32,648 nt of DNA, from contig JAGBXW010000014.1 of assembly GCA_017629095.1 (NCBI GenBank), forward strand, positions 1 to 32,648. Reading direction: 5' to 3'. Below, piece after piece: positions 1 to 6,845 of this stretch. A program made the translations under genes and the position numbers. The notes under the pieces were generated by a model. The model had not been told where the DNA came from and did not search any database. It saw only the letters and a list, made by a program, of their open reading frames with translations. The DNA is from Treponema sp. Lineage in GTDB: Bacteria > Spirochaetota > Spirochaetia > Treponematales > Treponemataceae. Each line of letters opens with the position of its first letter. The stretch's first letter is position 1.

Positions 1-82
1 CTTTCAGGCCTTGGGCCGGCTTCGCAGCATAGCTGCTCAGCTTCAAATCCCGTCGGACGCATTGCGTCCTCTGTACAGCAAT

Positions 83-155
83 TCGGGTAGGCGGGATTTG
101 AACCCACGACATCTAAGTCCCGAACCTAGTGCGCTACCAACTGCGCTACTACCCG
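83..155 (-). tRNA. tRNA-Pro (anticodon CGG)
   Basis: On the minus strand the sequence folds as a full cloverleaf. The acceptor arm CGGGTAG pairs with CTACCCG, the D arm is GCGC/GCGC, the anticodon stem CTAGG/CTTAG carries the loop TTCGGGA, and the T arm GTGGG/CCCGC carries TTCAAAT. Loop positions 34-36 read CGG, which decodes the proline codon CCG; G at position 37 is usual for proline tRNAs. The discriminator base is A and CCA is not encoded. The 5' end directly abuts the T-run of the terminator-like hairpin behind tRNA-Asp. Confidence 0.95.
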
Positions 156-192
156 AAAAAAAAAATAAGCCCATCCATTGCTGGATGGGCTT
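156..192 (-). terminator. terminator-like hairpin between tRNA-Asp and tRNA-Pro
   Basis: Read on the minus strand, an 11-bp perfect stem (AAGCCCATCCA / TGGATGGGCTT) closes a GCAA tetraloop and is followed by A and at least nine T. It lies 3 bases after tRNA-Asp and ends exactly where tRNA-Pro begins. By structure it is an intrinsic terminator, but it may leak or act as a processing signal because no room is left for a separate tRNA-Pro promoter downstream of it. Confidence 0.85.
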
Positions 193-195
193 TAG

Positions 196-269
196 CGGGA
201 GCGACGGGGCTTGAACCCGCGATCTTCGGCTTGACAGGCCGACGCGATAACCAACTTCGCTACGCCCCC
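196..269 (-). tRNA. tRNA-Asp (anticodon GTC)
   Basis: Minus-strand cloverleaf. The acceptor arm GGGGGCG pairs with CGCTCCC (one G-U), the D arm is GCGA/TCGC, the anticodon stem TCGGC/GCCGA has loop CTGTCAA with anticodon GTC, and the T arm is GCGGG/CCCGT with TTCAAGC. The discriminator is G, as expected for aspartate tRNA. No CCA is encoded. Confidence 0.95.
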
Positions 270-354
270 GTTACATTCACTACTATATCACAGAGAGTTA
301 TTTTGGTCAAGTGTTTTATTAAAAAAAAACATTTTTTTTCTTCACTTTTTTCAC

Positions 355-383
355 TTGAAATTATCTGCTGATTATTATATTAT
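355..383 (+). promoter_or_regulatory. sigma-70 type promoter of tRNA-Leu
   Basis: TTGAAA (355-360) and TATTAT (378-383) are separated by exactly 17 bases and end 11 bases before the mature tRNA-Leu 5' end, so transcription would start just upstream of it. Confidence 0.65.
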
Positions 384-394
384 ATATGTCAGTT

Positions 395-479
395 GCTGGA
401 ATGGTGGAATAGGTAGACACAAGGGACTTAAAATCCCTCGGATGAATAATCCGTGCCGGTTCGATTCCGGTTTCCAGCA
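395..479 (+). tRNA. tRNA-Leu (anticodon TAA)
   Basis: Plus-strand class II tRNA with a long variable arm. The acceptor arm GCTGGAA pairs with TTCCAGC, the anticodon stem AGGGA/TCCCT has loop CTTAAAA with anticodon TAA, the variable arm is CTCGGATGAATAATCCG-like, and the T arm has TTCGATT. The discriminator is A. No CCA is encoded. A good promoter lies directly upstream and a terminator directly downstream. Confidence 0.95.
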
Positions 480-482
480 GGG

Positions 483-515
483 CCGCATTGCCGTAAGGTA
501 GTGCGGTTTTTTTTT
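483..515 (+). terminator. terminator of tRNA-Leu
   Basis: CCGCATTGCC and GGTAGTGCGG form a 10-bp stem (two G-U pairs) around a GTAA tetraloop, followed by about ten T. Confidence 0.85.
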
Positions 516-538
516 ATGCCTGCAAATTAATTTTTTTT

Positions 539-567
539 AAAAAAAAGGGGACTGTTTCCAGTCCCCC
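539..567 (-). terminator. terminator of the yraN operon
   Basis: On the minus strand GGGGACTG and CAGTCCCC form a stem around GAAA, followed by eight T. It lies about 26 bases after the stop of the last operon gene (593). Confidence 0.85.
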
Positions 568-592
568 TTATTAGGTATATATTTTTCAAAAA

Positions 593-1105
593 TCAATGCA
601 CTTGGCTATACATTCCTGCAATTTCTTGGCGCCAGTCAAATTTCTTATCCTTTTCTTCCCATTCAATGATCTTTACGATGCTAAATTTTCTTGTATCTTG
701 CATATTGGGAAAATGGACTACAGCAAAACGTCCTTGTCCAATATAAGTAACCTGTTGATTTTCTTCCAATGTTTCACGATTTTGGAGCTCTTCTAAAACA
801 CAATCAAAATGAACAGGCTCTCCCGTTCTTTTATCTGCGAGGGCTGAAGCTAAATCATCAATTGATTTACCACAAATGGGACAAGTCACCTCCCGTTGCT
901 TGAGCTCCTTAATTGACTCCAAATCTCGCTGCATATCTTCGTGAACATGCTGTGGCAGTTTAGTTTCACTACGGTGGCCCTGCTGTTTAGACTCTAGATT
1001 TTTGTTGCCACCACGTTTCTCATTTTTTTTTCGGCCTTCTTCCTGAGAATGACGGCCATTCCAATTCCGCTTATTATTTCTACGGTTATTTCCAGATCGT
1101 TCCAT
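593..1105 (-). CDS. hypothetical protein with a treble-clef-like Cys/His zinc site
   Basis: 170 residues. The first 60 or so are basic, Asn/Arg/Lys-rich and low in complexity, probably disordered and able to contact nucleic acid. The middle holds a CPIC motif followed about 26 residues later by HFDC, giving a likely C-x2-C...H-x2-C zinc site. The tail (RFAVVHF to the C-terminus) looks like a small beta-rich fold. No signal peptide is seen, so it is probably cytoplasmic. The start has a good ribosome site (GGAAGGA). It is the last gene of a compact operon, beginning 2 bases after the stop of the 54-residue ORF. I do not know a named function; placement next to yraN and close to translation genes hints at a nucleic-acid role, but this is inference. 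Confidence 0.85.
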   Translation of the reverse strand: MERSGNNRRNNKRNWNGRHSQEEGRKKNEKRGGNKNLESKQQGHRSETKLPQHVHEDMQRDLESIKELKQREVTCPICGKSIDDLASALADKRTGEPVHFDCVLEELQNRETLEENQQVTYIGQGRFAVVHFPNMQDTRKFSIVKIIEWEEKDKKFDWRQEIAGMYSQVH

Positions 1106-1107
1106 AT

Positions 1108-1272
1108 TTATGTCCTTCCAGATGGCTTATTTTCCACTAGCTTTCGGCTCAAAACAAGAGCAATACGTTGAATCGCAGCATCCATATATGAAGGTTCATA
1201 TACTTTGTCTTGTAATTCACGCACCCTTGCTGCCCTAACGGCTTTCTTATGATTTTCTTTAGTAGCGGACAT
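1108..1272 (-). CDS. small conserved-looking protein, 54 residues
   Basis: A short reading frame beginning MSATKENHKKAVRAARV and ending NKPSGRT. Its ATG overlaps the TAA stop of yraN in the string TAATG, and its own TAA stop is 2 bases before the next gene, so it fills the only gap in this operon exactly. The product is basic at its N-terminus, with a predicted amphipathic helix (AAIQRIALVLSRKL) near the C-terminus. There is no signal peptide or membrane segment. Function is unknown. The perfect stop-start coupling on the upstream side is the main reason for calling it a real gene. Confidence 0.75.
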   Translation of the reverse strand: MSATKENHKKAVRAARVRELQDKVYEPSYMDAAIQRIALVLSRKLVENKPSGRT

Positions 1273-1649
1273 TATGAATTCTCCGAAAAGGCATTTTCTA
1301 TGTGATACAACGGGGGAAGCCCTGGCATATCAACAATTAGCACATCAAATCTCATGTAGCTGTTACTATATTGTCGATACTTATGTACAAAATATTTAGC
1401 CGTTTCGATAATTCTTTTCCGCTTGATTTTACCAAGAACCTGATCCAGCATGGCAAGGTTGCCATGAGGTAGGGTTTTAACCTCTACAAACACAAGAAAA
1501 GGCTCTTTGAAAGCTATTATATCGATTTCGCCTGTTCTTGTCCGCCAATTTTGAAATAAAATCTGATAGCCTAAATCCTGTAAATAGCTTGCAGACCGCT
1601 CCTCTCCGGCCCGTCCCTTTTGATAGGATTCCGAACTACAGGTCTGCAT
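1272..1649 (-). CDS. YraN family (UPF0102) nuclease-fold protein
   Basis: 125 residues, the usual size of the family. The N-terminal GRAGEE, then GEIDIIA and VFVEVK form the conserved core of the restriction-endonuclease-like fold (E...D...ExK) of UPF0102/YraN. The biochemical role of this family is not firmly established; some members have been linked to DNA recombination or processing. The ATG follows directly on the TAG of the upstream gene, and the stop overlaps the start of the 54-residue gene, so the whole set should be translated as one message. Location near rplS-trmD-rimM-rpsP is common for yraN in bacteria. Confidence 0.92.
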   Translation of the reverse strand: MQTCSSESYQKGRAGEERSASYLQDLGYQILFQNWRTRTGEIDIIAFKEPFLVFVEVKTLPHGNLAMLDQVLGKIKRKRIIETAKYFVHKYRQYSNSYMRFDVLIVDMPGLPPLYHIENAFSENS

Positions 1650-1910
1650 CTAACCCACAGACTCCAATTCTGGGATGTCCTCTGCTCGAAATACATCCGA
1701 TTGAAAATCTTCCAAGGGGAAGAGCAACTCATAACCAGCTGTTACCACATGAGGAATATTCCATCGATATAAACTATCAAGGTGGTGTTGTCGTAAAGGA
1801 TGATTAGTAGCCAAAAACATATTTATCCCATCATCAAAGAACAAAGGTTCTGAGAATCGGGCACCCAGTACCAAGTCACTAGCTTCTATTCGTCTACTAT
1901 TTTCTAACAT
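1650..1910 (-). CDS. small protein resembling the N-terminal domain of HD-GYP proteins
   Basis: 86 residues from the chosen ATG at 1910, which has GAGGA five bases upstream. An upstream GTG at 1937 would add nine residues but lacks a ribosome site. The pattern ASDLVLGARFSEPLFFDDG...LATNHPLRQHHLDSLYRWNIPHVV matches the small beta domain often found before HD-GYP phosphodiesterase domains, where a parameter such as 'L..GM.L..PVFD..G.LLL..G..L...HL..L..WGI' is conserved. No HD-GYP domain follows, so this is a stand-alone version. It is the first gene of the yraN operon. Function is unknown and the family link is by eye. Confidence 0.75.
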   Translation of the reverse strand: MLENSRRIEASDLVLGARFSEPLFFDDGINMFLATNHPLRQHHLDSLYRWNIPHVVTAGYELLFPLEDFQSDVFRAEDIPELESVG

Positions 1911-2039
1911 AACTATCCTCTTGTTTTTATAATACACGATAAAAAGCTATTATGACGAGATATTTTAAGCACTGAACTTCATTTTTTCCACTTTTTTTTC
2001 TTAAAGGTTTTATAAACTTCCAATACTCCAAATTCTTAC

Positions 2040-2087
2040 AAAAAAAGGGCTGCAAGCCTTGGAAAACTCCAAATACTTGCCAGCCCT
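2040..2087 (-). terminator. terminator of the rpsP-rplS operon
   Basis: On the minus strand GGGCTGGCAAG pairs with CTTGCAGCCC (one bulged base), with an inner TTGGA/TCCAA stem, then six or more T. It begins 7 bases after the rplS stop. Confidence 0.85.
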
Positions 2088-2093
2088 TTCTTG

Positions 2094-2465
2094 CTATTTT
2101 GCCTTCTGGATATCGGACTTTCTGATGATAAGTTCCTTAACCTTAGCAGCCTTACCAACCTTACCACGGATGTAGTACAGTTTAGCACGGCGAACCTTAC
2201 CAGGGCGAACACGCTCTACCTTAGCAATACGAGGTGAGTTGAGGGGGAATACACGCTCAACACCAACTCCGTAAGAATTCTTGCGAACAGTGAAAGTACG
2301 ACTAATTCCAGAGTTCTTGAAGCAGATTACCAATCCTTCATATACCTGAATACGCTCAGTCTTACCTTCAATAATCTTAAAATGAACTTTTACAGTGTCC
2401 CCAACCTTGAAGTTTCCAACATCTTCCTTCTTCTGGGACTCTTCGATAGTTTTAATCAAATCCAT
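2094..2465 (-). CDS. rplS: 50S ribosomal protein L19 (bL19)
   Basis: 123 residues, full length for bL19. It begins [13 protein letters not shown] and contains the family signatures [26 protein letters not shown] and [18 protein letters not shown], then the basic [17 protein letters not shown] region. It is a large-subunit protein at the subunit interface. The ribosome site AAGGAG overlaps the trmD stop 5 bases upstream, so it is coupled to trmD. It is the last gene of the operon; a strong terminator follows. Confidence 0.98.
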   Translation of the reverse strand: MDLIKTIEESQKKEDVGNFKVGDTVKVHFKIIEGKTERIQVYEGLVICFKNSGISRTFTVRKNSYGVGVERVFPLNSPRIAKVERVRPGKVRRAKLYYIRGKVGKAAKVKELIIRKSDIQKAK

Positions 2466-2470
2466 AGTGA

Positions 2471-3253
2471 CTACTCCTTCCCCTTGAATCGGGGGTGTCT
2501 TCTTTTGGCACCAGCCTTTTGCACCTGGCCCGTAATAGTCTCAATCATCTTTTCAGCTTCTACTGTCAAAAGGCCATTGTTACGAGCCTGACTAATCAAG
2601 TCTGGCCTATTTGCCATGGTTTTTGCCAGCTGTCGCTGGAGCCTCCACTTCCTGATATTTTCATGGTGACCAGAAAGTAATACCTCTGGCACCTGCATTC
2701 CTTTGTACACCTCTGGACGGGTATACTGGGGATACTCAAGAAGTCCCTTGGAAAAGCTTTCTTCCTCTAAAGATTCTTGGGAAATCACTCCTTCCACCAA
2801 CCGATACACCGCATCGATGATGACTGTAGCTGCAATTTCTCCAGAGGACAACACATAATCTCCGATAGAAATTTCGTCGTCCACCCAAGAATCTATAATC
2901 CGCTGGTCAATACCTTCGTAACGTCCGCAGATAAGAACAAGCTCTTCTTCTTGGCTCAATTCCTTTGCCAAACGCTGAGTAAAGGGCTTTCCAGAAGGAG
3001 TAACGTAAATCACTCGCTTCTTGTAGGCCTGAACTGACTCCAACGCCTGACCAAGAGGCTCGGGAAGCATTAACATTCCCGCTCCTCCACCGTAGGGACT
3101 GTCATCACATGTTTTGTGCTTATCATGGGCAAAATCCCTGATATTCACCAAATCGTAGGCAATAATTCCCCGATCCACCGCCTTTGCCATGATTGAGCTC
3201 TCAAAGAAAGCACGGGGTATCTCAGGAAACAAGGTCAGCACATGGAACTTCAT
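2471..3253 (-). CDS. trmD: tRNA (guanine-37-N1)-methyltransferase TrmD
   Basis: 260 residues, normal length. TrmD uses SAM to methylate N1 of G37 next to the anticodon, which prevents +1 frameshifting; the tRNA-Pro in this window has G37 and is the kind of substrate it acts on. Diagnostic motifs are the N-terminal [33 protein letters not shown] and the SAM-binding trefoil-knot segment [12 protein letters not shown]. The linker [15 protein letters not shown] leads to the C-terminal helical domain. It starts 3 bases after the rimM stop and is followed 5 bases later by rplS, the standard order. Confidence 0.98.
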   Translation of the reverse strand: MKFHVLTLFPEIPRAFFESSIMAKAVDRGIIAYDLVNIRDFAHDKHKTCDDSPYGGGAGMLMLPEPLGQALESVQAYKKRVIYVTPSGKPFTQRLAKELSQEEELVLICGRYEGIDQRIIDSWVDDEISIGDYVLSSGEIAATVIIDAVYRLVEGVISQESLEEESFSKGLLEYPQYTRPEVYKGMQVPEVLLSGHHENIRKWRLQRQLAKTMANRPDLISQARNNGLLTVEAEKMIETITGQVQKAGAKRRHPRFKGKE

Positions 3254-3256
3254 GGC

Positions 3257-3856
3257 TTACTCCAGAATCCAGAGGTGCATCAGCTGAACCCGCTTGTTTT
3301 TGGTATCTACAGTACCGATAAACTCCTTCTTAAAAGGAACAAGCACCTTTCGAGGCTTGCCAGAAGAAGTGGTTCGTAGCTCCTGGGACAAGAGGCTGCA
3401 ACTCTCGGAGAGGACAACCTCCAACAGGTCGCCTGCTCCGCCTTCCAATACGTCTGTGATGGTACCTACCACAACAGGTTCTGCTGCAGTAGCTGCGGTC
3501 TTTCCCGCCAATCCCTTTGCACTGCCGCTGGTATAGACCAACTGACACTGCTTTAAATCTTCCACGTAGTACTCATCCTTTCCACAAGGACAAGCAAATT
3601 CTCTGGAAACCACAATCTCGCTACCAGAAAGCTTTTTTGCTTCCTCAGGAGAATTGATTCCCGAAAACTTAATGTACAGAATCCCGCCACCAAAGCTCAC
3701 CTTTTCTATAGTCCGCTTTGTTTCAACGCCGTTCTTCCGCAAGACAACATCCTTCATTCCAGAAAAATGCTGAAACTCTCCAGATGTGCTTTCCACCTTA
3801 CAATTACCCGCTAGGCCGTGGGTGCCTCGGATAATTCCTACCACGAAGTGCTCCAT
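3257..3856 (-). CDS. rimM: ribosome maturation factor RimM
   Basis: 199 residues from the ATG at 3856. A TTG one codon earlier is possible but less likely, since the ATG overlaps the khpA stop as TGATG. RimM binds the 30S head and S19 and helps 16S maturation. The N-terminal beta-barrel VGIIRGTHGLAGNCKV and the PRC-barrel segment GTITDVLEGGAGDLLEV are clear, and the end (KVLVPFKKEFIGTVDTKNKRVQL) is typical. An Ala/Gly-rich stretch (GSAKGLAGKTAATAAEP) before the PRC barrel makes it somewhat longer than the usual 170-180 residues. Confidence 0.96.
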   Translation of the reverse strand: MEHFVVGIIRGTHGLAGNCKVESTSGEFQHFSGMKDVVLRKNGVETKRTIEKVSFGGGILYIKFSGINSPEEAKKLSGSEIVVSREFACPCGKDEYYVEDLKQCQLVYTSGSAKGLAGKTAATAAEPVVVGTITDVLEGGAGDLLEVVLSESCSLLSQELRTTSSGKPRKVLVPFKKEFIGTVDTKNKRVQLMHLWILE

Positions 3857-4089
3857 CAATCCATTATTTCCAAGCTATAGCGTTTACCGCTCTTGCTGGA
3901 AGAAGCGCTCAACACGGTACGCAGGGCCTTTGCAATACGACCATACTTACCGATAACCTTGCCGATATCTTCTTCGGCAACACGCAATTCAAGGATTGTG
4001 GACTTTTCGCCTTCAGCTTCCGTTACTGAGACTGCACCGGGATCATCGACCAGTGATTTTGCGATGTATTCAATCAGGTCTTTTTCCAT
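3856..4089 (-). CDS. khpA: KH-domain RNA-binding protein KhpA
   Basis: 77 residues with a single KH domain. The central VIGKYGRIAKALRT is the GxxG-containing RNA-binding loop (GKYG), preceded by ILELRVAEEDIGK. KhpA proteins bind RNA, often as a heterodimer with KhpB/Jag, and in Firmicutes affect cell division and envelope. The gene sits between rpsP and rimM, its usual place. Its stop overlaps the rimM start. Confidence 0.96.
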   Translation of the reverse strand: MEKDLIEYIAKSLVDDPGAVSVTEAEGEKSTILELRVAEEDIGKVIGKYGRIAKALRTVLSASSSKSGKRYSLEIMD

Positions 4090-4108
4090 TTCCCGTCACT
4101 CCCATCAC

Positions 4109-4354
4109 TTACAGCGAAAAGTTCTTCTTGTTAAAGAGCTTGCGAACAATGTCGGATGGCTGAGCACCTACGTTCAACCAGTAGCGGGCCCGTTCCTCGT
4201 TAAAGGAAATCTGCTTGTCCTCAACCTCGATGGGGTGATAGATACCAATCTCCTCGATTGTCTCACCGTCACGGGGCTTTCGGGAATCCATTACTACGAT
4301 GCGGTAATAAGGCCGCTTCTTTGTTCCAAACTTCTTCAGTCTGATTCTGACCAC
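4109..4354 (-). CDS. rpsP: 30S ribosomal protein S16 (bS16)
   Basis: 81 residues, full length. It starts VRIRLKKFGTKKRPYYRIVV and has the family segment DSRKPRDGETIEEIGIYHP. The start codon is GTG with GGAGG at the usual distance; an N-terminal MVRIRLKR-type sequence is invariant in the family and fixes this start. First gene of rpsP-khpA-rimM-trmD-rplS. A TTGACT-17-TATATT promoter lies about 110 bases upstream. Confidence 0.98.
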   Translation of the reverse strand: MVRIRLKKFGTKKRPYYRIVVMDSRKPRDGETIEEIGIYHPIEVEDKQISFNEERARYWLNVGAQPSDIVRKLFNKKNFSL

Positions 4355-4432
4355 GTATATCCTCCAAAGACTTTTCCTGCTTGGCTACCTTATCTTAAGG
4401 AAACAACCTCCCATTCAAAGCCTAGTATTGAC

Positions 4433-4452
4433 AGAATACTGTATTCTACAGT
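4433..4452. promoter_or_regulatory. overlapping palindromes, possible operator
   Basis: Two perfect interleaved inverted repeats: AGAATA-CTG-TATTCT (4433-4447) and ACTGTA-TTC-TACAGT (4438-4452). They lie at the start of the rpsP transcript and also inside the spacer of a plus-strand TTGACA (4428-4433) / TATGAA (4452-4457) promoter-like pair reading toward the broken HTH gene. This could be a binding site for a dimeric repressor, perhaps originally that HTH protein, or a hairpin in the rpsP leader. Confidence 0.45.
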
Positions 4453-4462
4453 ATGAAATAAA

Positions 4463-4491
4463 AATATACCAGTTTTTATAGCTTTAGTCAA
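4463..4491 (-). promoter_or_regulatory. promoter of the rpsP operon
   Basis: On the minus strand TTGACT (4491-4486) and TATATT (4468-4463) are separated by exactly 17 bases. Transcription would start near 4456, leaving a leader of about 100 bases before the rpsP GTG. The overlapping palindromes at 4433-4452 fall just inside the start of this transcript. Confidence 0.7.
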
Positions 4492-4593
4492 TGTAAGAAG
4501 AAAGAGAATTACAGTTTACTTGACCACAGATTTTTTGTGCAGTACAGTGGTAGGGGAAATTAAATTCACTATTTTATTGAAGAAAGGGAAAAG

Positions 4594-4848
4594 ATGCCTC
4601 AGAAATGAAAAGAAATTACAAATTACCGACAAATTGAACGCTTACGTTATATTCACGAATCTTTAAGTTCAGGCTCCTATCCCACCACTCAAAAACTTGC
4701 CCGAGACTTAGAAGCTTCTACCGCCACCATTTCTCGGGACATTGAATTTTTGCGAGACAGATACCATGCCCCCTGTGAATATGACCCAGAACGAAAGGGA
4801 TTTTTCTATACAGAACCTGATTTTCAGCTAGACCTTTTTACCCCATAA
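4594..4848 (+). pseudogene. broken HTH (WYL-family type) transcriptional regulator, N-terminal part
   Basis: An ATG at 4594 with AAAGGGA upstream reads MPQK, then an in-frame TGA (4606-4608), then continues KEITNYRQIERLRYIHE...YPTTQKLARDLEASTATISRDIEFLRDR...FFYTEPDFQL and stops at TAA 4846-4848. This is the winged HTH of the DeoR/WYL regulator type (TISRDIEFLRDR recognition helix, then the EYDPERKGFFYTEPDF hinge). The WYL sensor domain that should follow is missing. One substitution explains the TGA. A different frame opens at the end (4821) and runs into the next reading frame, suggesting an additional indel near the TTTTTACCCC run. Confidence 0.7.
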
Positions 4849-4901
4849 ACCGAGAGGTAAGACGAAAGATTGCCACCGATAAACAGAGTTTTGCTGAATA
4901 C

Positions 4902-5288
4902 ATGAATTATCCTCTCAAACTTTTAGATAAATTGGAGTTAATTACAGATATAGATTACCCAAATCAAACTGAATTACAGGCAAACCTCAGTAAAAAGTAC
5001 ATTGGGCGCAATTATTTTAGTGACGGTTGCACCTGGGTGGGATTAAAGGCCTTTGACTTTTGCCCCACTCCACTTTTTACTATCTCCTACTTTGAACCCT
5101 ACAACATGGTACCAAAAATGGTGAGCTACCATGTGCAGGGTTCTAAACTTACCTATATTGCAGAAGATTGCTCCTACGACAAGGGCTACTGGCTCTACAT
5201 CATTCTGGAACATAAATTACTAGAAGCCCCAGAAGAGGTGGCACGGGTGGAGTTAAAAAACTTAATTGACTTTACTCGCAAGGCATAA
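4902..5288 (+). CDS. hypothetical protein, probably a fragment
   Basis: 128 residues from ATG 4902. No ribosome site precedes this ATG, and the same frame is open back to 4821, reading INREVRRKIATDKQSFAEY before the M. It may therefore be the continuation of the broken regulator after a frameshift rather than an independent gene. The sequence does not show a WYL domain. It is rich in aromatic residues (GCTWVGLKAFDFCPTP, KGYWLYIILEHK) and ends LKNLIDFTRKA. I do not recognise the family. Confidence 0.45.
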   Translation: MNYPLKLLDKLELITDIDYPNQTELQANLSKKYIGRNYFSDGCTWVGLKAFDFCPTPLFTISYFEPYNMVPKMVSYHVQGSKLTYIAEDCSYDKGYWLYIILEHKLLEAPEEVARVELKNLIDFTRKA

Positions 5289-5348
5289 GACTTAGAAGTG
5301 GTTTGAGTAATACTATTTATAAAAACAAAAAATTGCGGAAGAATAAAA

Positions 5349-6143
5349 TTATTCAACCGAGGAGTTAAACAACAAATGCATTACTGGGTCGTAGAACAAA
5401 TCCTTGTCGCTGCCTCGGGTAGAAAAATGATATAAATCCAAGAATTTTATCTTGCGGCTTCCTAGTTGGAAATTCCACAGATTTGCAACATTTTCTACAG
5501 TTCTTTGGCCAGAAAAATCATTGGAAGGAAAAATTAGCTCTAGGCTTTCCTTGCAAATTTTACTTTCCCACAAATTGGCAGCGATGATAATGTCTGGCTC
5601 CAAAAGAGCAATCTCTTCTCGGATGAAGTTCCGTTTTCTCAAATCTGAATCTTTTAAAAATTGGTTAATCAAATGAAAATCGGCAGTGGCACCATTGTCT
5701 GCATCGTTGGAATACTTGGAAATATTCATAATGGCAAAACCATAGTGATTTTTTTTCACCATATCAAAAAGAATCCTGTTTGCCTCTGGAATTTGTTCAA
5801 AGGTATACTTGCCCCTGCTTTGGATTCCATACGCAAGATATAAAATCCGCCGCCAATAAGAAGAACCATTAGCAGCACATTGCTGAAACCACTGCAAGTC
5901 GTTACTAACACGGTCTTTCCCAGAACTATAGCGTGACTCCCGTCCTAAAAAAAGGATTTTAGTATTCTCTGTAGAAAAATATCCTGGGAAAAAGCCATCA
6001 TCATTAAAGTAGTCTATTGCTGCATAGGATTTCCCATCATCAGGAAAGACAATAGGAGCCTTTGTTTTAATGAGAGCCTTCCAGTCCTGCATAAGGTGCT
6101 GGAGTTCTCTCCGTTTACTGATATCTTTAGCCTGGGTGAACAT
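5349..6143 (-). CDS. hypothetical protein, uracil-DNA-glycosylase-fold-like
   Basis: 264 residues from the ATG at 6143 (MFTQAKDISKRR), which has GGAGGA at proper spacing; an ATG ten codons earlier lacks one. The pattern resembles the UDG superfamily: KILFLGRESRYSSG in the place of the motif 1 G-E-x-P-G loop, FAIMNISKYS like the 'tN..k' segment, LEPDIIIAANLW like the central strand, and FLDLYHFSTRG where UDGs have HPS. The match is loose and catalytic residues are not certain, so activity cannot be claimed. It is the only long intact gene in the 4.6-7.7 kb accessory stretch and stands alone. No terminator was seen. Confidence 0.7.
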   Translation of the reverse strand: MFTQAKDISKRRELQHLMQDWKALIKTKAPIVFPDDGKSYAAIDYFNDDGFFPGYFSTENTKILFLGRESRYSSGKDRVSNDLQWFQQCAANGSSYWRRILYLAYGIQSRGKYTFEQIPEANRILFDMVKKNHYGFAIMNISKYSNDADNGATADFHLINQFLKDSDLRKRNFIREEIALLEPDIIIAANLWESKICKESLELIFPSNDFSGQRTVENVANLWNFQLGSRKIKFLDLYHFSTRGSDKDLFYDPVMHLLFNSSVE

Positions 6144-6262
6144 ATTGCTTCCTCCATCAACATTGCATCCCATGATAGAGGGATTTCTACTGAGTGTCTA
6201 TTACCTGGTGATAGACTACCAGGGATACAATGAAGATAACTCAGGAATGAAGGAGAATGACT

Positions 6263-6373
6263 ATGAAGAAATTTGCAGTTTGTGTAGCCCTGTGCTTGTG
6301 TTTGGTAATGAGTTTTAGCCCCTATTGGAGCTTTTCTTCTATTTGGCGAACAAGCTCTGATAGGGGGATGTGA
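6263..6373 (+). pseudogene. signal-peptide stub of a lost secreted protein
   Basis: A 36-codon frame starts MKKFAVCVALCLCLVMSFS, a textbook signal peptide (KK, then a hydrophobic core), with AGGAG upstream. After about 19 codons the reading runs into the 3' end of an XRE-regulator fragment on the opposite strand and stops. The mature part of the secreted protein is absent. It appears to be the left side of a recombination junction near 6317-6321. Confidence 0.55.
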
Positions 6374-6483
6374 AAAGCCTGAGCAATATTGTTGAGGACA
6401 TTTAAGGAAGGAAGCTTTTTCCCCTGCTCTATTTCGCAGATGTACACCTGATGAGAATTAATTAACTCCGCTAATTTTTCTTG
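6322..6483 (-). pseudogene. C-terminal fragment of an XRE-family HTH regulator
   Basis: On the minus strand 53 codons read QEKLAELINSHQVYICEIEQ, then a short Gly/Lys linker and SLNVLNNIAQAFHIPLSEL to a TAG stop. This is the second half of a Cro/C1-type HTH domain (recognition helix VYICEIEQG, then the LNVLNNIAQAF helix). The codon before QEK is TAG and the upstream bases belong to the end of the neighbouring reading frame, so the first helices are missing. Both ends coincide with other gene fragments. Confidence 0.7.
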
Positions 6484-6842
6484 CTAGCATAGCAACCAAC
6501 CAAATCTACTATAGGCGGCATATGAGAGTTAAATCCCAAAACATTGTCGTTCACATCATATAAATTTCCATCGAAATCTCCATGAGCTACTACCACCAAC
6601 CTTACAATTGATTTATCGGAAAGCAACTGTTCAAACATCTGATTGGTGGCTGTATTTTCGTTTACCAAACGGAATTTGTATCCCATATCTTTCGCAGCCA
6701 TTCCTATCTGTTTGTAATTATCACGTACAAGGAGATTGTATCCGATATTATTCAATGTATTCCATAAGTCTATGGCACTGAAAACTACTATTGTGTCTCG
6801 AACCTTATCGTCATTCTCCCCCACATACTCCGCATCCTCCAC
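6471..6842 (-). pseudogene. fragment with clan-CD cysteine-peptidase-like His/Cys motifs
   Basis: 123 codons with a nominal GTG start but no ribosome site. It is in the same frame as the membrane-segment ORF upstream, separated from it by one TAG and one CAG codon, so the two were probably one gene. The segment SIVRLVVVAHGDFDGNLYD...PPIVDLVGCYAS has the hydrophobic strand-HG ... strand-GC layout seen in caspase-like (clan CD) domains, where His and Cys are catalytic. It ends at a junction with the XRE fragment, so the C-terminus is also lost. Function is not certain. Confidence 0.5.
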
Positions 6843-6845
6843 CTG

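Noticed and set aside
1..82. Series of short hairpins and a T-loop-like TTCAAATCCC downstream of tRNA-Pro
   Set aside because: It does not fold into a cloverleaf and has no T-run; it may be trailer sequence or a tRNA relic but cannot be supported.
11..371. Two plus-strand frames over the tRNA cluster
   Set aside because: They lie on top of the tRNA-Pro and tRNA-Asp genes and read antisense to them.
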